Assembly (NCBI RefSeq): GCF_004025535.1
Contig: NZ_QJRG01000040.1
Coordinates: 1 to 61,762, forward strand
Direction of reading: 5' to 3'
Length of the DNA stretch: 61,762 nucleotides
Origin: Pseudomonas alkylphenolica
Lineage (GTDB): Bacteria; Pseudomonadota; Gammaproteobacteria; Pseudomonadales; Pseudomonadaceae
Position numbers and translations under genes: made by a program. The notes under the pieces were generated by a model. The model made no database searches and was not told the DNA's origin. It saw only the letters and a program-made list of their open reading frames with translations. Positions 8,687-20,120 of the stretch are shown in pieces (positions within the stretch are counted from its first letter, which is position 1; the number at the start of each line of letters is the position of its first letter).

Positions 8687-8710
8687 AAACCCCGGCCTGG
8701 GCCGGGGTTT
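8687..8710 (-). terminator. Terminator of the rpsU-dnaG-rpoD operon
   Basis: On the minus strand an 11-bp stem AAACCCCGGCC / GGCCGGGGTTT with a two-base gap is followed by TT then C and TTTT. It lies 4 nt after the rpoD stop and closes the operon. Confidence 0.88.
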
Positions 8711-8714
8711 GTCA

Positions 8715-10562
<1,848 letters not shown>

Positions 10563-10629
10563 AACACCCTATCCACTGAAGGTCTTGGCGGGCAAAAAAC
10601 AAGCCGAGGATTATACCCGAGCTAGGACC

Positions 10630-12600
10630 TCACGCGCCAGTTGAGGTCGGGGTTTGTGCGGGAACATTACGGCTCAGCAGGTCGCGCAGCTGGTTTTTTT
10701 CCTCTGCGCTCAACTCACTTTGACGTGCTTTTCTGAGCAAATGTTCCAGGGTTCGCTCGCGTTGGCGGGCGGACAAGCTAGTTATGGTGTCGAAAAACTG
10801 TTGTTCAAGGTTATCGGCATCGATCAGCCATTCCTTTTCTGCCAATGCACGCAATAGGCGACCTTGTTCGGTACCGTGCCAGCGTGCAATCAGTTGTAGT
10901 GAGCGTAGCTCAGGATTCTTTTGCAGGGCCTCGAGCAGCGCCACCAGCAACTGGGCGTAGACGTGTTCTTCGGCGGCAAAGTGCCCGGCATCCTCGACTT
11001 TTTTCGCCAGTTGCGGGTGGTGCAGCAGGGTGCGCAGAGCGCTCAAGGTCGGGGGTTCGACCGAAGTCGGTACCCGCGGCGGTGGGTCCTGCTGCTGACC
11101 GTTGCGGCTCCAGGGTTTGCCCTTCTTGTCCCAGGGTTTGCCTTCCCATTTCTTCTTGCCGCCCTTGTTCGGCGTCCACGCTTGCTGCGCCGGTGCGAAG
11201 TCGGGTTGCTGGAAGTCGCCGTAGTCCGGCGTGTAGTCGGGGATGGCGTCGTAATCGATCCCGGGGTCATAGCTGGGCGGTGCTTCGACAGGCGCGCTGT
11301 GGCTCAGTTGTTCGACTTGCTGGTTGTCGAGCCCGGTAATTTCTTTGAGGCGATTGCGCATCAGGGCGCGCAAGTTGGCGCCCGGCACTTTTTCGATCAA
11401 CGGTGCTGCCAGGGTGGCCATGTGGGCCTTGCCCTCGAGCGAGCGCGGGTCGGCTTCTTCGGTCAGCTGCTGGAAAAAGTAGTCGGCCAGAGGCTGGGCA
11501 TGCTGGTTAATGCGGGCGCGGAAGGCGTCAGTGCCTTCGGCGCGGATCAAGGTATCCGGGTCTTCGCCTTCGGGCAAAAACAGAAAGCGTGCCTTGCGCC
11601 CGTCCTGCAGGCTCGACAGGGCGGCCTCCAGTGCGCGCCAGGCGGCGTTGCGGCCGGCCTGGTCGCCGTCGAAGCAGAACAGCACGCTGGGTACGACGCG
11701 AAACAGTCGTTTGAGGTGCTCTTCGCTGGTGGCCGTGCCCAGGGTTGCTACCGCATTGCGCAGGCCTTGCTGGGCCAGGGCGATGACGTCCATGTAGCCT
11801 TCAACCACGATGATTTCATCGAGGTTGCGGTTGAATTTGCGTGCCTCGTACAGCCCGTACAACTCCTGGCCCTTGTGGAAAACCGGGGTTTCCGGGGAGT
11901 TCAGGTACTTGGGTTTGTCGTCGCCCAGCACGCGACCGCCGAAGGCAATCACCCGTCCGCGGCTGTCGCGGATCGGAAACATGACCCGGTCACGGAAGCG
12001 GTCGTAGCGCTTGCCCGACTCGGCGTTCTCGATCAGCAGGCCGGCGTCGATCATGGCTTTTTGCTGCAGGGTATCGCTGCTCAGGTGTTTGAACAGGTTG
12101 TCCCAGCCAGGCGGGGCATAGCCCAGGCCGAAATCGCGAGCGATCTCCCCGGACAGGCCGCGACCTTTGAGGTACTCAACGGCGGAGCGACGTGTCGGGT
12201 GGCTCTTGAGGGCCTGGCGGTAAAATTCGGCTGCCGCCTCGAGCAGCGGGTACAGCGGCGAGTCAGTGGGTTGTCGGGGCTTGTGCCCGCGTCCACTCTC
12301 CTCGCGGGGTATTTCCATGCCAGCGGCTTTGGCCAGTTCTTCGACGGCCTGGGGAAAATCCAGGTTGTCGTGGTCCATGATGAAGCCGAGGGCGTTGCCC
12401 CCTGCGCCACAGCCAAAGCAGTAGTAAAACTGCTTGTCGGGGCTGACGCTGAAGGAAGGCGTTTTTTCCTTGTGGAACGGGCAGCAGGCCGTCAGGTTCT
12501 TGCCAGCCTTTTTCAGCTGCACGCGCGAACTCACCACATCGACGATGTCGGTACGGTTGAGGAGGTCGTCAATGAAGCTTTGGGGAATCAGCCCGGCCAT
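10630..12600 (-). CDS. dnaG: DNA primase DnaG
   Basis: A 656-residue primase that makes RNA primers at the replication fork. The N-terminal CHC2 zinc finger is complete (CCPFHKEKTPSF ... FYYCFGCGAGGNALGF, about residues 39-70). The TOPRIM core includes VVEGYMDVIAL and the acidic FCFDGDQAGRNAAWRAL. A low-complexity Pro/Gly/Lys linker (about 455-520) joins the C-terminal DnaB-binding helical domain. The ATG at 12600 (MAGLIPQSFI) is chosen over an upstream in-frame codon because it matches the family start. It lies between rpsU and rpoD on the same strand, the conserved order that couples translation, replication and transcription initiation. Confidence 0.98.
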   Translation of the reverse strand: MAGLIPQSFIDDLLNRTDIVDVVSSRVQLKKAGKNLTACCPFHKEKTPSFSVSPDKQFYYCFGCGAGGNALGFIMDHDNLDFPQAVEELAKAAGMEIPREESGRGHKPRQPTDSPLYPLLEAAAEFYRQALKSHPTRRSAVEYLKGRGLSGEIARDFGLGYAPPGWDNLFKHLSSDTLQQKAMIDAGLLIENAESGKRYDRFRDRVMFPIRDSRGRVIAFGGRVLGDDKPKYLNSPETPVFHKGQELYGLYEARKFNRNLDEIIVVEGYMDVIALAQQGLRNAVATLGTATSEEHLKRLFRVVPSVLFCFDGDQAGRNAAWRALEAALSSLQDGRKARFLFLPEGEDPDTLIRAEGTDAFRARINQHAQPLADYFFQQLTEEADPRSLEGKAHMATLAAPLIEKVPGANLRALMRNRLKEITGLDNQQVEQLSHSAPVEAPPSYDPGIDYDAIPDYTPDYGDFQQPDFAPAQQAWTPNKGGKKKWEGKPWDKKGKPWSRNGQQQDPPPRVPTSVEPPTLSALRTLLHHPQLAKKVEDAGHFAAEEHVYAQLLVALLEALQKNPELRSLQLIARWHGTEQGRLLRALAEKEWLIDADNLEQQFFDTITSLSARQRERTLEHLLRKARQSELSAEEKNQLRDLLSRNVPAQTPTSTGA

Positions 12601-12904
12601 GGCACTCTCATCATCAGGCGACAATCAAGTGTAATCGCTAATGCTGCGGGAACGGCTTCGCGTTCGAGCGATGTCGAATGGCGTAACACAAAATTCGGAA
12701 AGACGTGCTCGTCTGTAGCCGGTGAGGGCTCGTCAGTAATGACGTGCACAGCTGGCGTTGAGGCCAGTTCTGACGTTTCAGGCAGGTTGTTCGCATTGCA
12801 AGGCAATGGAACGCCTCGGGCACAAAGGCCTGAGGATCAAGCAACGACTGCCGGCAGCCCGGCTTTGGGCCGGGCGAGGCAGAAGCTTGCGACGAACGTC
12901 TGTA
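12601..12904 (-). promoter_or_regulatory. rpsU-dnaG intergenic region with GC-rich hairpin at 12857-12875
   Basis: A 304-bp gap without a credible gene. About 30 bp after the rpsU stop there is a hairpin GCCCGGC / GCCGGGC with a 5-base loop, and next to it a CTGCCGGCAG palindrome (12848-12857). No T-run follows, so it is not a standard terminator. In enterobacteria a leaky terminator lies at this position and makes rpsU more abundant than dnaG. The role here is inferred by position. Confidence 0.45.
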
Positions 12905-13120
12905 TTAGTACAGGCGAACGGCGCGGCGCTGTTCGCGCTGAACTTTCTTGGCGTGACGTTTAACAGCGGCTGCTGCTTTGCGCTTACGCTCAGAAGTCGG
13001 CTTCTCGTAAAATTCGCGGCTACGAACTTCAGCCAGAACACCGGCTTTTTCGCAGGAGCGCTTGAAACGACGCAGAGCTACGTCGAAGGGTTCATTCTCT
13101 TTAACTTTGACGGCTGGCAT
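12905..13120 (-). CDS. rpsU: 30S ribosomal protein S21
   Basis: This 71-residue, strongly basic protein is S21, a small-subunit protein that helps the ribosome engage the Shine-Dalgarno region of mRNA. The conserved start [21 protein letters not shown] and the basic tail ([21 protein letters not shown]) are textbook for the family and the length is exact. It is the first gene of the rpsU-dnaG-rpoD operon, divergent from tsaD across about 200 bp. High expression relative to the two downstream genes is expected and fits the GC-rich hairpin that follows it. Confidence 0.99.
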
Positions 13121-13194
13121 CCAGAGCTACCTTCATTCATTACCGGGGGTCAACGAACTCGTGGCAAAACTGTGCACTGGAGAACGTCGGTTTT

Positions 13195-13219
13195 TAAGGG
13201 TTGCGGATGTTAACCCTTA
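13195..13219. promoter_or_regulatory. Inverted repeat in the rpsU/tsaD divergent promoter region
   Basis: A perfect 8-bp inverted repeat TAAGGGTT-N9-AACCCTTA lies in the 202-bp divergent gap, 75 bp upstream of the rpsU start and about 104 bp upstream of tsaD. It could be a protein-binding site for either promoter. No family was recognised. Confidence 0.35.
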
Positions 13220-13322
13220 GCCAGCCGGAATGCAAAGCCTCTGATCGAAAACCGCTGGTCGGCACCCGGAGTGGGGACTATCATGCGCGCCTTCGAATTC
13301 AGCCTCAACAAGGCGCAGACCC

Positions 13323-14348
13323 ATGCTAGTACTGGGATTGGAAACATCCTGCGACGAAACCGGCGTCGCATTATACGACAGTGAACGCGGCCTTTTGGCC
13401 GATGCATTGTTCAGTCAGATCGACCTGCACCGGGCCTATGGCGGCGTGGTGCCGGAGCTTGCGTCGCGTGATCACGTCAAGCGCATGCTGCCGTTGATCC
13501 GTCAGGTGCTGGCTGAAGCCGGCTGCGTGGCCACCGAAATTGACGCCATTGCCTATACCGCAGGCCCAGGCCTGGTCGGGGCATTGCTGGTGGGGGCCTC
13601 GTGCGCCCAGGCCCTGGCATTTGCCTGGGGCATCCCGGCGTTGGGTGTGCACCATATGGAAGGTCATTTGCTCGCGCCGATGCTCGAAGAGCAGCCGCCC
13701 GAGTTCCCGTTCGTCGCCTTGCTGGTGTCCGGCGGCCATACCCAGCTGGTGCGGGTAGACGGTATCGGCCAGTACGAACTGCTGGGCGAGACGCTCGATG
13801 ATGCCGCTGGCGAAGCGTTCGACAAGACCGCCAAGCTGATGGGGCTGAATTATCCGGGCGGCCCGGAAATCGCCCGCCTTGCCACGCAGGGTGTGCCTGG
13901 GCGTTTCGTTTTCCCGCGGCCGATGACTGATCGTCCTGGCCTGGATTTCAGCTTCAGTGGCCTGAAAACCTTTGCCCTCAATACCTGGCAGCAGTGCCAG
14001 CAAGCTGGGGACGACGGCGAGCAAACCCGTTGCGACGTGTCGCTGGCCTTCCAGCAGGCGGTGGTGGAAACTCTGACCATCAAGTGCAAGCGCGCCTTGA
14101 AGCAAACGGGCCTCAAGCGCCTGGTGATCGCCGGAGGTGTCAGTGCCAACAAGGCGCTGCGCACGTCACTGGAAGACATGCTGGCGAGCATCAAGGGCAA
14201 TGTCTATTACGCCCGGCCACAGTTCTGCACGGACAATGGCGCAATGATCGCCTATGCCGGTTGCCAGCGCCTTGCCGCCGGGCAGCAGGAAAGCTTGGCA
14301 ATCAGTGTTCAGGCGCGTTGGCCGATGGAGCAATTGGCGCCGCTGTAA
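13323..14348 (+). CDS. tsaD: tRNA threonylcarbamoyladenosine (t6A) transferase subunit TsaD
   Basis: A 341-residue Kae1/Gcp protein that, with TsaB and TsaE, transfers the threonylcarbamoyl group onto A37 of ANN-decoding tRNAs. The start [19 protein letters not shown] is the family signature. The metal-binding HHMEGH motif (about 111-116) and the ATP-binding segments VSGGHTQLV and [12 protein letters not shown] are intact. It is divergent from rpsU, the arrangement seen across gammaproteobacteria, and converges on plsY with a gap of only 23 bp and no obvious terminator. Older annotation calls it O-sialoglycoprotein endopeptidase (gcp), which is not its accepted role. Confidence 0.98.
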   Translation: MLVLGLETSCDETGVALYDSERGLLADALFSQIDLHRAYGGVVPELASRDHVKRMLPLIRQVLAEAGCVATEIDAIAYTAGPGLVGALLVGASCAQALAFAWGIPALGVHHMEGHLLAPMLEEQPPEFPFVALLVSGGHTQLVRVDGIGQYELLGETLDDAAGEAFDKTAKLMGLNYPGGPEIARLATQGVPGRFVFPRPMTDRPGLDFSFSGLKTFALNTWQQCQQAGDDGEQTRCDVSLAFQQAVVETLTIKCKRALKQTGLKRLVIAGGVSANKALRTSLEDMLASIKGNVYYARPQFCTDNGAMIAYAGCQRLAAGQQESLAISVQARWPMEQLAPL

Positions 14349-14371
14349 TGAGCGCAGTTCACGTTCAGGAT

Positions 14372-14941
14372 TCAGAAATGCCGTTCGCGGCCGGCAAAAA
14401 GGTCGCGTAGATTGCCGCGGTGGCGCCAGACGATCAGCACGGTCAGTACGCTGATCGGCAACAGCGCTTCCGGCTCGCGCCAGGCCAGTAATGGCAGGGT
14501 CAAGGGCGTGGCAATCAGTGCCGCCAGTGAGCTGGTGCGCGTGAGGTAGAAGGTCAGCAGCCAGGCGCTGATGGCCAGGAGTGCTGCAGGGGGGTAAAGC
14601 CCCAGCAGGATGCCGGCAGCGGTGGCGACACCCTTGCCGCCACGAAAACGGAAGTACAGCGGGAACAAGTGGCCAACAACTGCACACACGCCGATCCAGG
14701 CCTGTTGTTGCAGGTCGAGGCCGGCAAGATTGGCGATCAGTACGGGCAACACGCCTTTGCACAGGTCGCCAAGCAGGGTCAGGACCGCAAGTTTGCGGCC
14801 GGCCAGGCGCAGCATGTTGGTTGCACCGGCATTGCCAGAACCGCTCATGCGCGGGTCCGGGCGACCGTTGAGTCGGCTCAGGACGATGGCAAAGGACAGC
14901 GAGCCAAGCAGGTAGGCGAGCAGCGCCAGTAACCAAAACAT
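14372..14941 (-). CDS. plsY: Glycerol-3-phosphate acyltransferase PlsY
   Basis: A 189-residue integral membrane enzyme that transfers acyl groups from acyl-phosphate to glycerol 3-phosphate, the first step of phospholipid synthesis with PlsX. It has five predicted hydrophobic segments. The three conserved cytoplasmic motifs are visible: [12 protein letters not shown] with SGNAGATN, the central [16 protein letters not shown] (about 98-113), and [14 protein letters not shown] near the C-terminus. It is encoded opposite tsaD and divergent from folB across 74 bp. Nothing unusual was seen. Confidence 0.96.
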   Translation of the reverse strand: MFWLLALLAYLLGSLSFAIVLSRLNGRPDPRMSGSGNAGATNMLRLAGRKLAVLTLLGDLCKGVLPVLIANLAGLDLQQQAWIGVCAVVGHLFPLYFRFRGGKGVATAAGILLGLYPPAALLAISAWLLTFYLTRTSSLAALIATPLTLPLLAWREPEALLPISVLTVLIVWRHRGNLRDLFAGRERHF

Positions 14942-15015
14942 GCTAACTATTCCGGGCGAGGACGCCCTGATTCTAACGGCGCCCGTCGCCCTTGTCGTGC
15001 AGTGGAGAGAAGTGC

Positions 15016-15369
15016 TTGGACAGAGTGTTCATCGAAGGCCTGGAAGTCGATACCGTTATCGGTGCCTATGACTGGGAGCGTGGAATTCGCCAGTGCCTGC
15101 GTCTGGACCTGCGTTTTGCCTGGGACAACCGTCCTGCCGCGGCGGGTGACGATCTTACCCTGGCGCTGGACTACGCCAGCGTGACGGCGCGTATCCAGGC
15201 GTTTGCCGAGCAAACCGAGTTCCAACTGGTGGAAACCTTTGCCGAGCGCTTGGCGGCGGTGTTGATGAGTGAATTCCAGATCCCCTGGCTGCACCTGAAG
15301 CTGACCAAGCCGGGTGCGATTCCTGCCGCCAGTGGGGTAGGCGTGGAGATCGAGCGCGGATGTCTCTGA
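15016..15369 (+). CDS. folB: Dihydroneopterin aldolase FolB
   Basis: A 117-residue enzyme of folate synthesis that converts 7,8-dihydroneopterin to 6-hydroxymethyl-dihydropterin and glycolaldehyde. The start is taken as TTG at 15016 (reads [15 protein letters not shown]), because GGAGAGAAG lies 4 nt upstream and no ATG is available; a second TTG at 14992 lacks a ribosome site. Conserved residues include the IGAYDWER glutamate, LDYASV and the [18 protein letters not shown]-terminal signature. It overlaps folK by 10 nt, so the two successive folate enzymes are translationally coupled. Confidence 0.93.
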   Translation: MDRVFIEGLEVDTVIGAYDWERGIRQCLRLDLRFAWDNRPAAAGDDLTLALDYASVTARIQAFAEQTEFQLVETFAERLAAVLMSEFQIPWLHLKLTKPGAIPAASGVGVEIERGCL

Positions 15370-15869
15370 ACAGGGTATACCTCGGGCTGGGTAGCAATAT
15401 CGATCGTGAGCGGCACCTGGCGGCAGGGCTCGATGCTTTGGCCGAGGTGCTGCAGGACATGCGCTGTTCGGCGGTGTTCGAAAGCCAGGCTGTGGGCATC
15501 AAGAGCGGACCGTTCTTCAACCTGGTGGTCACTGGCCTGACCGCGTTGCCGCTGATGGAGCTGGATCGCCGGCTCAAGTTCATCGAGGCCGACAACGGCC
15601 GCTATGCCCCTGAGCGCAAGGGCTTGCCACTGGACATCGATGTGCTGATGTACAACGACCTGCATGGCAGTTTTGACGGGTTGGTATTGCCTCGGGCAGA
15701 AATTCTCAAGAACGCGTTTGTGTTGTGGCCGTTGGCGTTGATCGCGCCGGATCTGCAGCATCCGGGCGCTGGCAAGAGCATGGGGCAATTGTGGGCTGAG
15801 GCGCAGATCGGGCAGGTGCTGGCACCCGTACCGTTCGAATGGCACGGGCGGCAGCTGACTGTACTGTGA
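15360..15869 (+). CDS. folK: 2-amino-4-hydroxy-6-hydroxymethyldihydropteridine pyrophosphokinase FolK
   Basis: A 169-residue HPPK that pyrophosphorylates 6-hydroxymethyl-7,8-dihydropterin, the step after FolB. The start motif YLGLGSNIDRERHL, the PFFNLVVTG segment and the catalytic RKGLPLDIDVLMYND (Asp pair for two magnesium ions) are present. PRAEILKNAFVLWPL is the usual PH..l..R-type loop in a variant form: the canonical histidine after LP is replaced, reading VLPRAEIL, where many enzymes have LPHPR. This divergence is typical of one pseudomonad FolK lineage, so activity is still likely. The ORF overlaps folB and converges on cca, with a 10-bp hairpin between. Confidence 0.9.
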   Translation: MSLNRVYLGLGSNIDRERHLAAGLDALAEVLQDMRCSAVFESQAVGIKSGPFFNLVVTGLTALPLMELDRRLKFIEADNGRYAPERKGLPLDIDVLMYNDLHGSFDGLVLPRAEILKNAFVLWPLALIAPDLQHPGAGKSMGQLWAEAQIGQVLAPVPFEWHGRQLTVL

Positions 15870-15872
15870 CGC

Positions 15873-15894
15873 CATCGCTGGCTTGCCAGCGATG
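15873..15894. terminator. Perfect inverted repeat between convergent folK and cca
   Basis: CATCGCTGGC-TT-GCCAGCGATG is a perfect 10-bp stem with two loop bases, located just after the folK stop and 5 bp before the cca stop. It lacks a long T-run, so it may be a weak bidirectional terminator or a REP-like palindrome. Confidence 0.5.
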
Positions 15895-15898
15895 AGGT

Positions 15899-17128
15899 TT
15901 ACGACGCGGCGCTGTCCTTGTAAGCCTTCAACGCCTTCAGACGCTCGCCTTTGAGCGCCTCACCCAGCGCCTGGCCGGTCAGACCTTGCTGCACCAGGGG
16001 CTGCACCTGCACTGCCCGCGCCGCTGCAGCCGCGCCACGCAAATACTCGGCCTGTGGGTAATCGCGCTGCTCCAGGCCCTTGCGGCCCCGGGCGTCCATC
16101 TCGCATGCAGCAATAAATTCCTCGAAGCGCTGGGGGCGACGGTACACATCGAAGCTTTGCAGCAATTCCAGTAAGGTCGATGCCCGCAGCTCCAGTGCCC
16201 GGTGGCAGTGGGTGTGGTATTCACCCACCAGCAGGGCCAGTTCCTGACAGTCGCGGGGTGCCTTGAAGCGTTGGTTGACCGTTTTGATCAGCTTGAGTCC
16301 ACGCTGTTCGTGAGCAATGTGCCGCGGCCAGTCTTCCTCGGGCGTAAGGCCCTTGCCCAAGTCGTGCAGCAGGCAGGCCCAGCGCACACTCAGCGGTTGT
16401 TGGTGCAGGGCGGCCTGTTCGAGCACGGCGAGTGTATGCAGGCCGCTGTCGATTTCCGGGTGATGGGCTGCAGGCTGAGGCACGCCGAACAGTGCGTCCA
16501 GTTCAGGCAGCAGCTCCTTGAGGGCGCCGCAGTCGCGCAGCACCTGGATAAACACCTGGGGGTAATCCTCCATGAGCGCCCGGGCGATTTCTTTCCAGCT
16601 GCGTTCGGCGGTGAGGGCCTGCAGCTCGCCAGACTCACTCAGTTGGCGCATCAGCTCGATGGTTTGTGGAGCGACTGAGAAGCCCAGCCCTGCATAGCGG
16701 GCGGCAAAGCGGGCGACACGCAGCACGCGCAAGGGATCTTCGGCGAACGCCGGAGATACATGGCGTAAAATGCGGTCTTTGAGGTCTTTCTGTCCTTGGT
16801 AGGGATCGCTGACGTTGCCCTGATCATCCTCGGCCATGGCATTGATGGTCAGGTCGCGCCGGATCAGGTCTTCTTCAAGGGTAACCTCGGGGCTGGCGTG
16901 AAAAGTGAAGCCGCCATAGCCACGCCCGCTCTTGCGTTCGGTGCGCGCCAGCGCATACTCCTCGCCACTTTTGGGGTGGAGGAATACCGGAAAGTCGCTG
17001 CCCACCGGTCGGTAGCCCAATGCCAGCATTTGCTCTGCCGTGGCGCCGACCACGACCCAGTCGATATCGCTGACCGGCTGACCGAGCAGGCGATCACGTA
17101 CGGCGCCGCCGACTTTGTAGATCTGCAT
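15899..17128 (-). CDS. cca: Multifunctional CCA-adding tRNA nucleotidyltransferase with HD domain
   Basis: A 409-residue class II CCA enzyme that builds or repairs the CCA end of tRNAs. The nucleotidyltransferase motif [11 protein letters not shown] with the DIDWVVVG metal-binding pair is at the N-terminus, followed by [10 protein letters not shown] and the base-selecting region. A C-terminal HD domain ([15 protein letters not shown]) indicates the enterobacterial-type phosphatase/phosphodiesterase additions. The ATG at 17128 ([10 protein letters not shown]) follows GGAGGG and is preferred to a start 15 codons upstream. It lies 57 bp downstream of the SpoVR gene, on the same strand. Confidence 0.96.
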   Translation of the reverse strand: MQIYKVGGAVRDRLLGQPVSDIDWVVVGATAEQMLALGYRPVGSDFPVFLHPKSGEEYALARTERKSGRGYGGFTFHASPEVTLEEDLIRRDLTINAMAEDDQGNVSDPYQGQKDLKDRILRHVSPAFAEDPLRVLRVARFAARYAGLGFSVAPQTIELMRQLSESGELQALTAERSWKEIARALMEDYPQVFIQVLRDCGALKELLPELDALFGVPQPAAHHPEIDSGLHTLAVLEQAALHQQPLSVRWACLLHDLGKGLTPEEDWPRHIAHEQRGLKLIKTVNQRFKAPRDCQELALLVGEYHTHCHRALELRASTLLELLQSFDVYRRPQRFEEFIAACEMDARGRKGLEQRDYPQAEYLRGAAAAARAVQVQPLVQQGLTGQALGEALKGERLKALKAYKDSAAS

Positions 17129-17185
17129 GTAAACCCTCCATTGATGCCCACAGGATACCCTGTCTGGCAGCAACGGAGGATCGGC

Positions 17186-18748
17186 TTACAGGTGCACGAC
17201 GGCCAGGTCCAGGCGTCCGTACTCGGCGTCCCCGTGCTCGCCCTTGGGCGGTACATGGTGGGTTTTCATGATTTGCTCGCCTTGTACGGTTTCCAGGTGG
17301 ATATCGAAGCCCCAGAGGCGGTGCAGGTGCTTGAGAACCTCCTCGGTAGAGTCGCCCAAGGGTTTGCGGTCATGTTGCTGGTGGCGCAGGGTCAGCGAGC
17401 GGTCGCCACGGCGATCAATGCTCCAGATCTGCACGTTGGGCTCACGATTGCCGAGGTTGTACTGTGCAGCCAGGGTTTCGCGGATGATCCGGTAGCCGCT
17501 TTCATCGTGGATGGCAGGCACCAGCAGGTCATCGCGCTGATCATCATCGAGGATGCTGAACAGCTTGAGATCACGGATAACCGTGGGTGACAGGTACTGC
17601 AGGATGAAGCTTTCGTCCTTGAAGCTGCTCATGGCGAATTTGATGGTCGACAGCCAGTCGCTGCCGGCAATGTCAGGGAACCAGCGACGGTCTTCTTCGG
17701 TGGGGTTCTCGCACATGCGCCGGATGTCCCGGTACATGGCAAAGCCCAGGGCGTAAGGGTTGATGCCGCTGTAGTAGGGGCTGTCGAAGCCTGGCTGGAA
17801 CACCACGCTGGTGTGCGACTGCAAAAACTCCATCATGAAGCCGTCAGTGACGAGTCCCTCGTCATAAAGGTCGTTCATCAGGGTGTAATGCCAGAACGTG
17901 GCCCAGCCTTCGTTCATCACCTGGGTCTGGCGCTGCGGGTAGAAGTACTGGGCGATCTTGCGCACGATGCGCACAATCTCGCGCTGCCAGGGTTCGAGCA
18001 GGGGAGCATGCTTCTCGATGAAGTAGAGAATGTTTTCCTGTGGTTCGGCCGGGAAGCGCGCATTATCGCGCTCGCTGTTCTTGTCGGCGCCTTTGGGTAT
18101 GGTGCGCCACAGGTCGTTGATCTGTTTCTGCAGGTGCTCTTCGCGTTCTTTCTGCCGGCGCCGCTCTTCTTCGGCAGAGATCGGGTAGGGGCGCTTGTAG
18201 CGGTCTACGCCGTAGTTCATCAAGGCATGGCAGGAGTCCAGCAGGTCTTCCACGGCATCAATGCCGTGGCGCTCCTCGCACTGGGTGATGTACTGCTTGG
18301 CAAACACCAGGTAATCGATAATCGAGCTGGCGTCAGTCCAGGTGCGGAACAGGTAGTTGCCCTTGAAGAAGCTATTGTGGCCATAGCAGGCATGCGCAAC
18401 CACCAGTGCCTGCATGCAGATGGTGTTTTCTTCCATCAGGTAGGCGATGCAGGGATCGGAGTTGATCACGATCTCGTAGGCCAGCCCCATCTGGCCGCGG
18501 CTGTAGGACTTCTCGGTGCTGAGAAAATGTTTGCCGTAGGACCAATGGTGGTAGCCCAGCGGCATGCCGACGGAGGCATAGGCATCCATCATCTGCTCGG
18601 CGGTGATCACCTCGATCTGGTTGGGGTAAGTGTCCAGGGCATAGCGCTCGGCCAGGCGGCTGATTTCCCGGTCGTAGGCCTGGATCAGTTCGAATGTCCA
18701 TTCGGACCCGGTGGAAATAGGGTGGCGCTTCTGCTCTCTAGCGGTCAT
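17186..18748 (-). CDS. SpoVR family protein (YcgB-like)
   Basis: A 520-residue SpoVR/YcgB protein of unknown biochemical activity. The family is named for a Bacillus cortex gene, but in proteobacteria it goes with PrkA and YeaH in stationary-phase and stress regulons. Conserved blocks recognisable here are [55 protein letters not shown] and [21 protein letters not shown]. Several His/Glu residues in these blocks could bind metal, which is an inference. The start ATG overlaps the YeaH stop by 4 nt, so translation is coupled in the order prkA, yeaH, spoVR. Confidence 0.95.
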   Translation of the reverse strand: MTAREQKRHPISTGSEWTFELIQAYDREISRLAERYALDTYPNQIEVITAEQMMDAYASVGMPLGYHHWSYGKHFLSTEKSYSRGQMGLAYEIVINSDPCIAYLMEENTICMQALVVAHACYGHNSFFKGNYLFRTWTDASSIIDYLVFAKQYITQCEERHGIDAVEDLLDSCHALMNYGVDRYKRPYPISAEEERRRQKEREEHLQKQINDLWRTIPKGADKNSERDNARFPAEPQENILYFIEKHAPLLEPWQREIVRIVRKIAQYFYPQRQTQVMNEGWATFWHYTLMNDLYDEGLVTDGFMMEFLQSHTSVVFQPGFDSPYYSGINPYALGFAMYRDIRRMCENPTEEDRRWFPDIAGSDWLSTIKFAMSSFKDESFILQYLSPTVIRDLKLFSILDDDQRDDLLVPAIHDESGYRIIRETLAAQYNLGNREPNVQIWSIDRRGDRSLTLRHQQHDRKPLGDSTEEVLKHLHRLWGFDIHLETVQGEQIMKTHHVPPKGEHGDAEYGRLDLAVVHL

Positions 18749-20016
18749 GTCACTAACCTGCGCTGGAAGAGTTCACGGAAGACCGGATAAATATCGCCGG
18801 CCGACACCAGCTGTTGCTGGGCGAACGTATCGGCAAAGGCTTCGCCGATGCGTTCATACTCGAACCACAATGCCTGATGTTCGCGTGGGGTGATCTCAAC
18901 GTAAGTGTAGTACTGGACGAACGGCATGATCTGCTTGGTCAGGATCTCGCGGCAGATCGGTGAGTCGTCGTTCCAGTTGTCGCCGTCCGAAGCCTGAGCT
19001 GCGTAGATGTTCCATTCGCTGGCCTGATAGCGCTCGGCCATGATCTCCTGCATCAGTTTCAAGGCGCTGGAGACGATGGTGCCGCCGGTTTCCCGGGAGT
19101 AGAAGAACTCTTCCTCGTCTACTTCGCGGGCACTGGTGTGGTGGCGGATGAACACGACCTCGATCTTGTCGTAGTTACGCTTGAGGAACAGGTACAGAAG
19201 AATGAAGAAGCGTTTGGCGATGTCCTTGGTGGCCTGGGTCATGGACCCGGAAACGTCCATCAGGCAGAACATCACCGCCTTGGAGCTGGGGTTGGGTTGT
19301 TTGACCAGCAGGTTGTATTTGAGGTCGAAGGTGTCAAGGAAAGGCACGCGGTGGATGCGTGCGCTCAGTCGCTCTATTTCTGCTTCGATTTCCTGAATAT
19401 CGCCGAAGTTATCTGGTTCTTCACGTTTCAGGCGTGCGAGTTCTTCCTGTGCCTCGCGCAGTTTTGCGCGGCTGCTGCCGGACAGGGCAATGCGCCGTGC
19501 ATGAGCCGAGCGCAAGGTGCGGATGATATTGATCCGTGACGGGTTGCCTTCGTTACTGATGCCCGCGCGGACGGTTTTGAAGGTGTCTGTGCCGGCCAGG
19601 TGGCGTTTCACCAGGTTGGGCAGTTCGAGGTCTTCGAACATGAATTCGAGAAACTCTTCCTGGGTAATCTGGAAGACGAACTCGTCCATGCCTTCACCAG
19701 AATTACCGGCCTTGCCGCGCCCGCCACCACCGCCTCCGCCCTGGGGGCGGGCGATGTGCTCGCCGGCGGTAAACTCCTTGTTGCCTGGGTGTACAACGGT
19801 TTGCTTGCCGCCTCGGCCATGGTGAAGCACCGGCTCGTCGATGTCGCGACCGGGAATGCTGATTTGCTCGCCATGCTCCATGTCGGTGATGGAGCGGCGA
19901 CTCACGGCCTCCTCGACGGCCTTCTTGATGTGGTCACGGTAACGCCGCAAAAAGCGCTGGCGGTTGACCGTGCTCTTGTTCTTGCCGTTCAGGCGTCGGT
20001 CGATCACATAGCTCAT
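18745..20016 (-). CDS. YeaH/DUF444 family protein with von Willebrand A domain
   Basis: A 423-residue DUF444 protein. The N-terminal third is basic and carries a glycine-rich run (about residues 94-104). A helical region with many charged residues follows, and then a VWA-like domain with the metal-ion-dependent adhesion motif DVSGSMTQ (about 254-261). The molecular role is not known; the family is a constant partner of the PrkA kinase and SpoVR proteins. It overlaps the downstream SpoVR gene by 4 nt. A 12-bp inverted repeat lies in the 104-bp gap to the upstream prkA gene and may set relative expression. Confidence 0.94.
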   Translation of the reverse strand: MSYVIDRRLNGKNKSTVNRQRFLRRYRDHIKKAVEEAVSRRSITDMEHGEQISIPGRDIDEPVLHHGRGGKQTVVHPGNKEFTAGEHIARPQGGGGGGGRGKAGNSGEGMDEFVFQITQEEFLEFMFEDLELPNLVKRHLAGTDTFKTVRAGISNEGNPSRINIIRTLRSAHARRIALSGSSRAKLREAQEELARLKREEPDNFGDIQEIEAEIERLSARIHRVPFLDTFDLKYNLLVKQPNPSSKAVMFCLMDVSGSMTQATKDIAKRFFILLYLFLKRNYDKIEVVFIRHHTSAREVDEEEFFYSRETGGTIVSSALKLMQEIMAERYQASEWNIYAAQASDGDNWNDDSPICREILTKQIMPFVQYYTYVEITPREHQALWFEYERIGEAFADTFAQQQLVSAGDIYPVFRELFQRRLVT

Positions 20017-20048
20017 AGGCCCCTCCGGGGAGCTGAAGACTCAAGCTT

Positions 20049-20105
20049 CAAGCCGCAAGCCGGGCCGGGTGGGTTGCTATTACCCGGCGTCGAGCTTGCG
20101 GCTTG
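20049..20105. repeat. Long inverted repeat in the prkA-yeaH gap
   Basis: Perfect 12-bp arms CAAGCCGCAAGC (20049-20060) and GCTTGCGGCTTG (20094-20105) enclose a second smaller palindrome (CCGGGT / ACCCGG). The CAAGC-rich sequence is of the kind dispersed in Pseudomonas genomes. As RNA it would form a stable structure between the two genes. Confidence 0.7.
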
Positions 20106-20120
20106 CCACTTACAGCTCGG

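Noticed and set aside
12857..12875. Intrinsic terminator after rpsU
   Set aside because: The stem is good but no T-run follows on the minus strand. It is kept only as a hairpin with possible partial effect.
10921..12963. 680-codon open frame on the plus strand opposite dnaG
   Set aside because: Antisense to the whole of dnaG; the open frame follows from third-position GC bias. No family features were seen.
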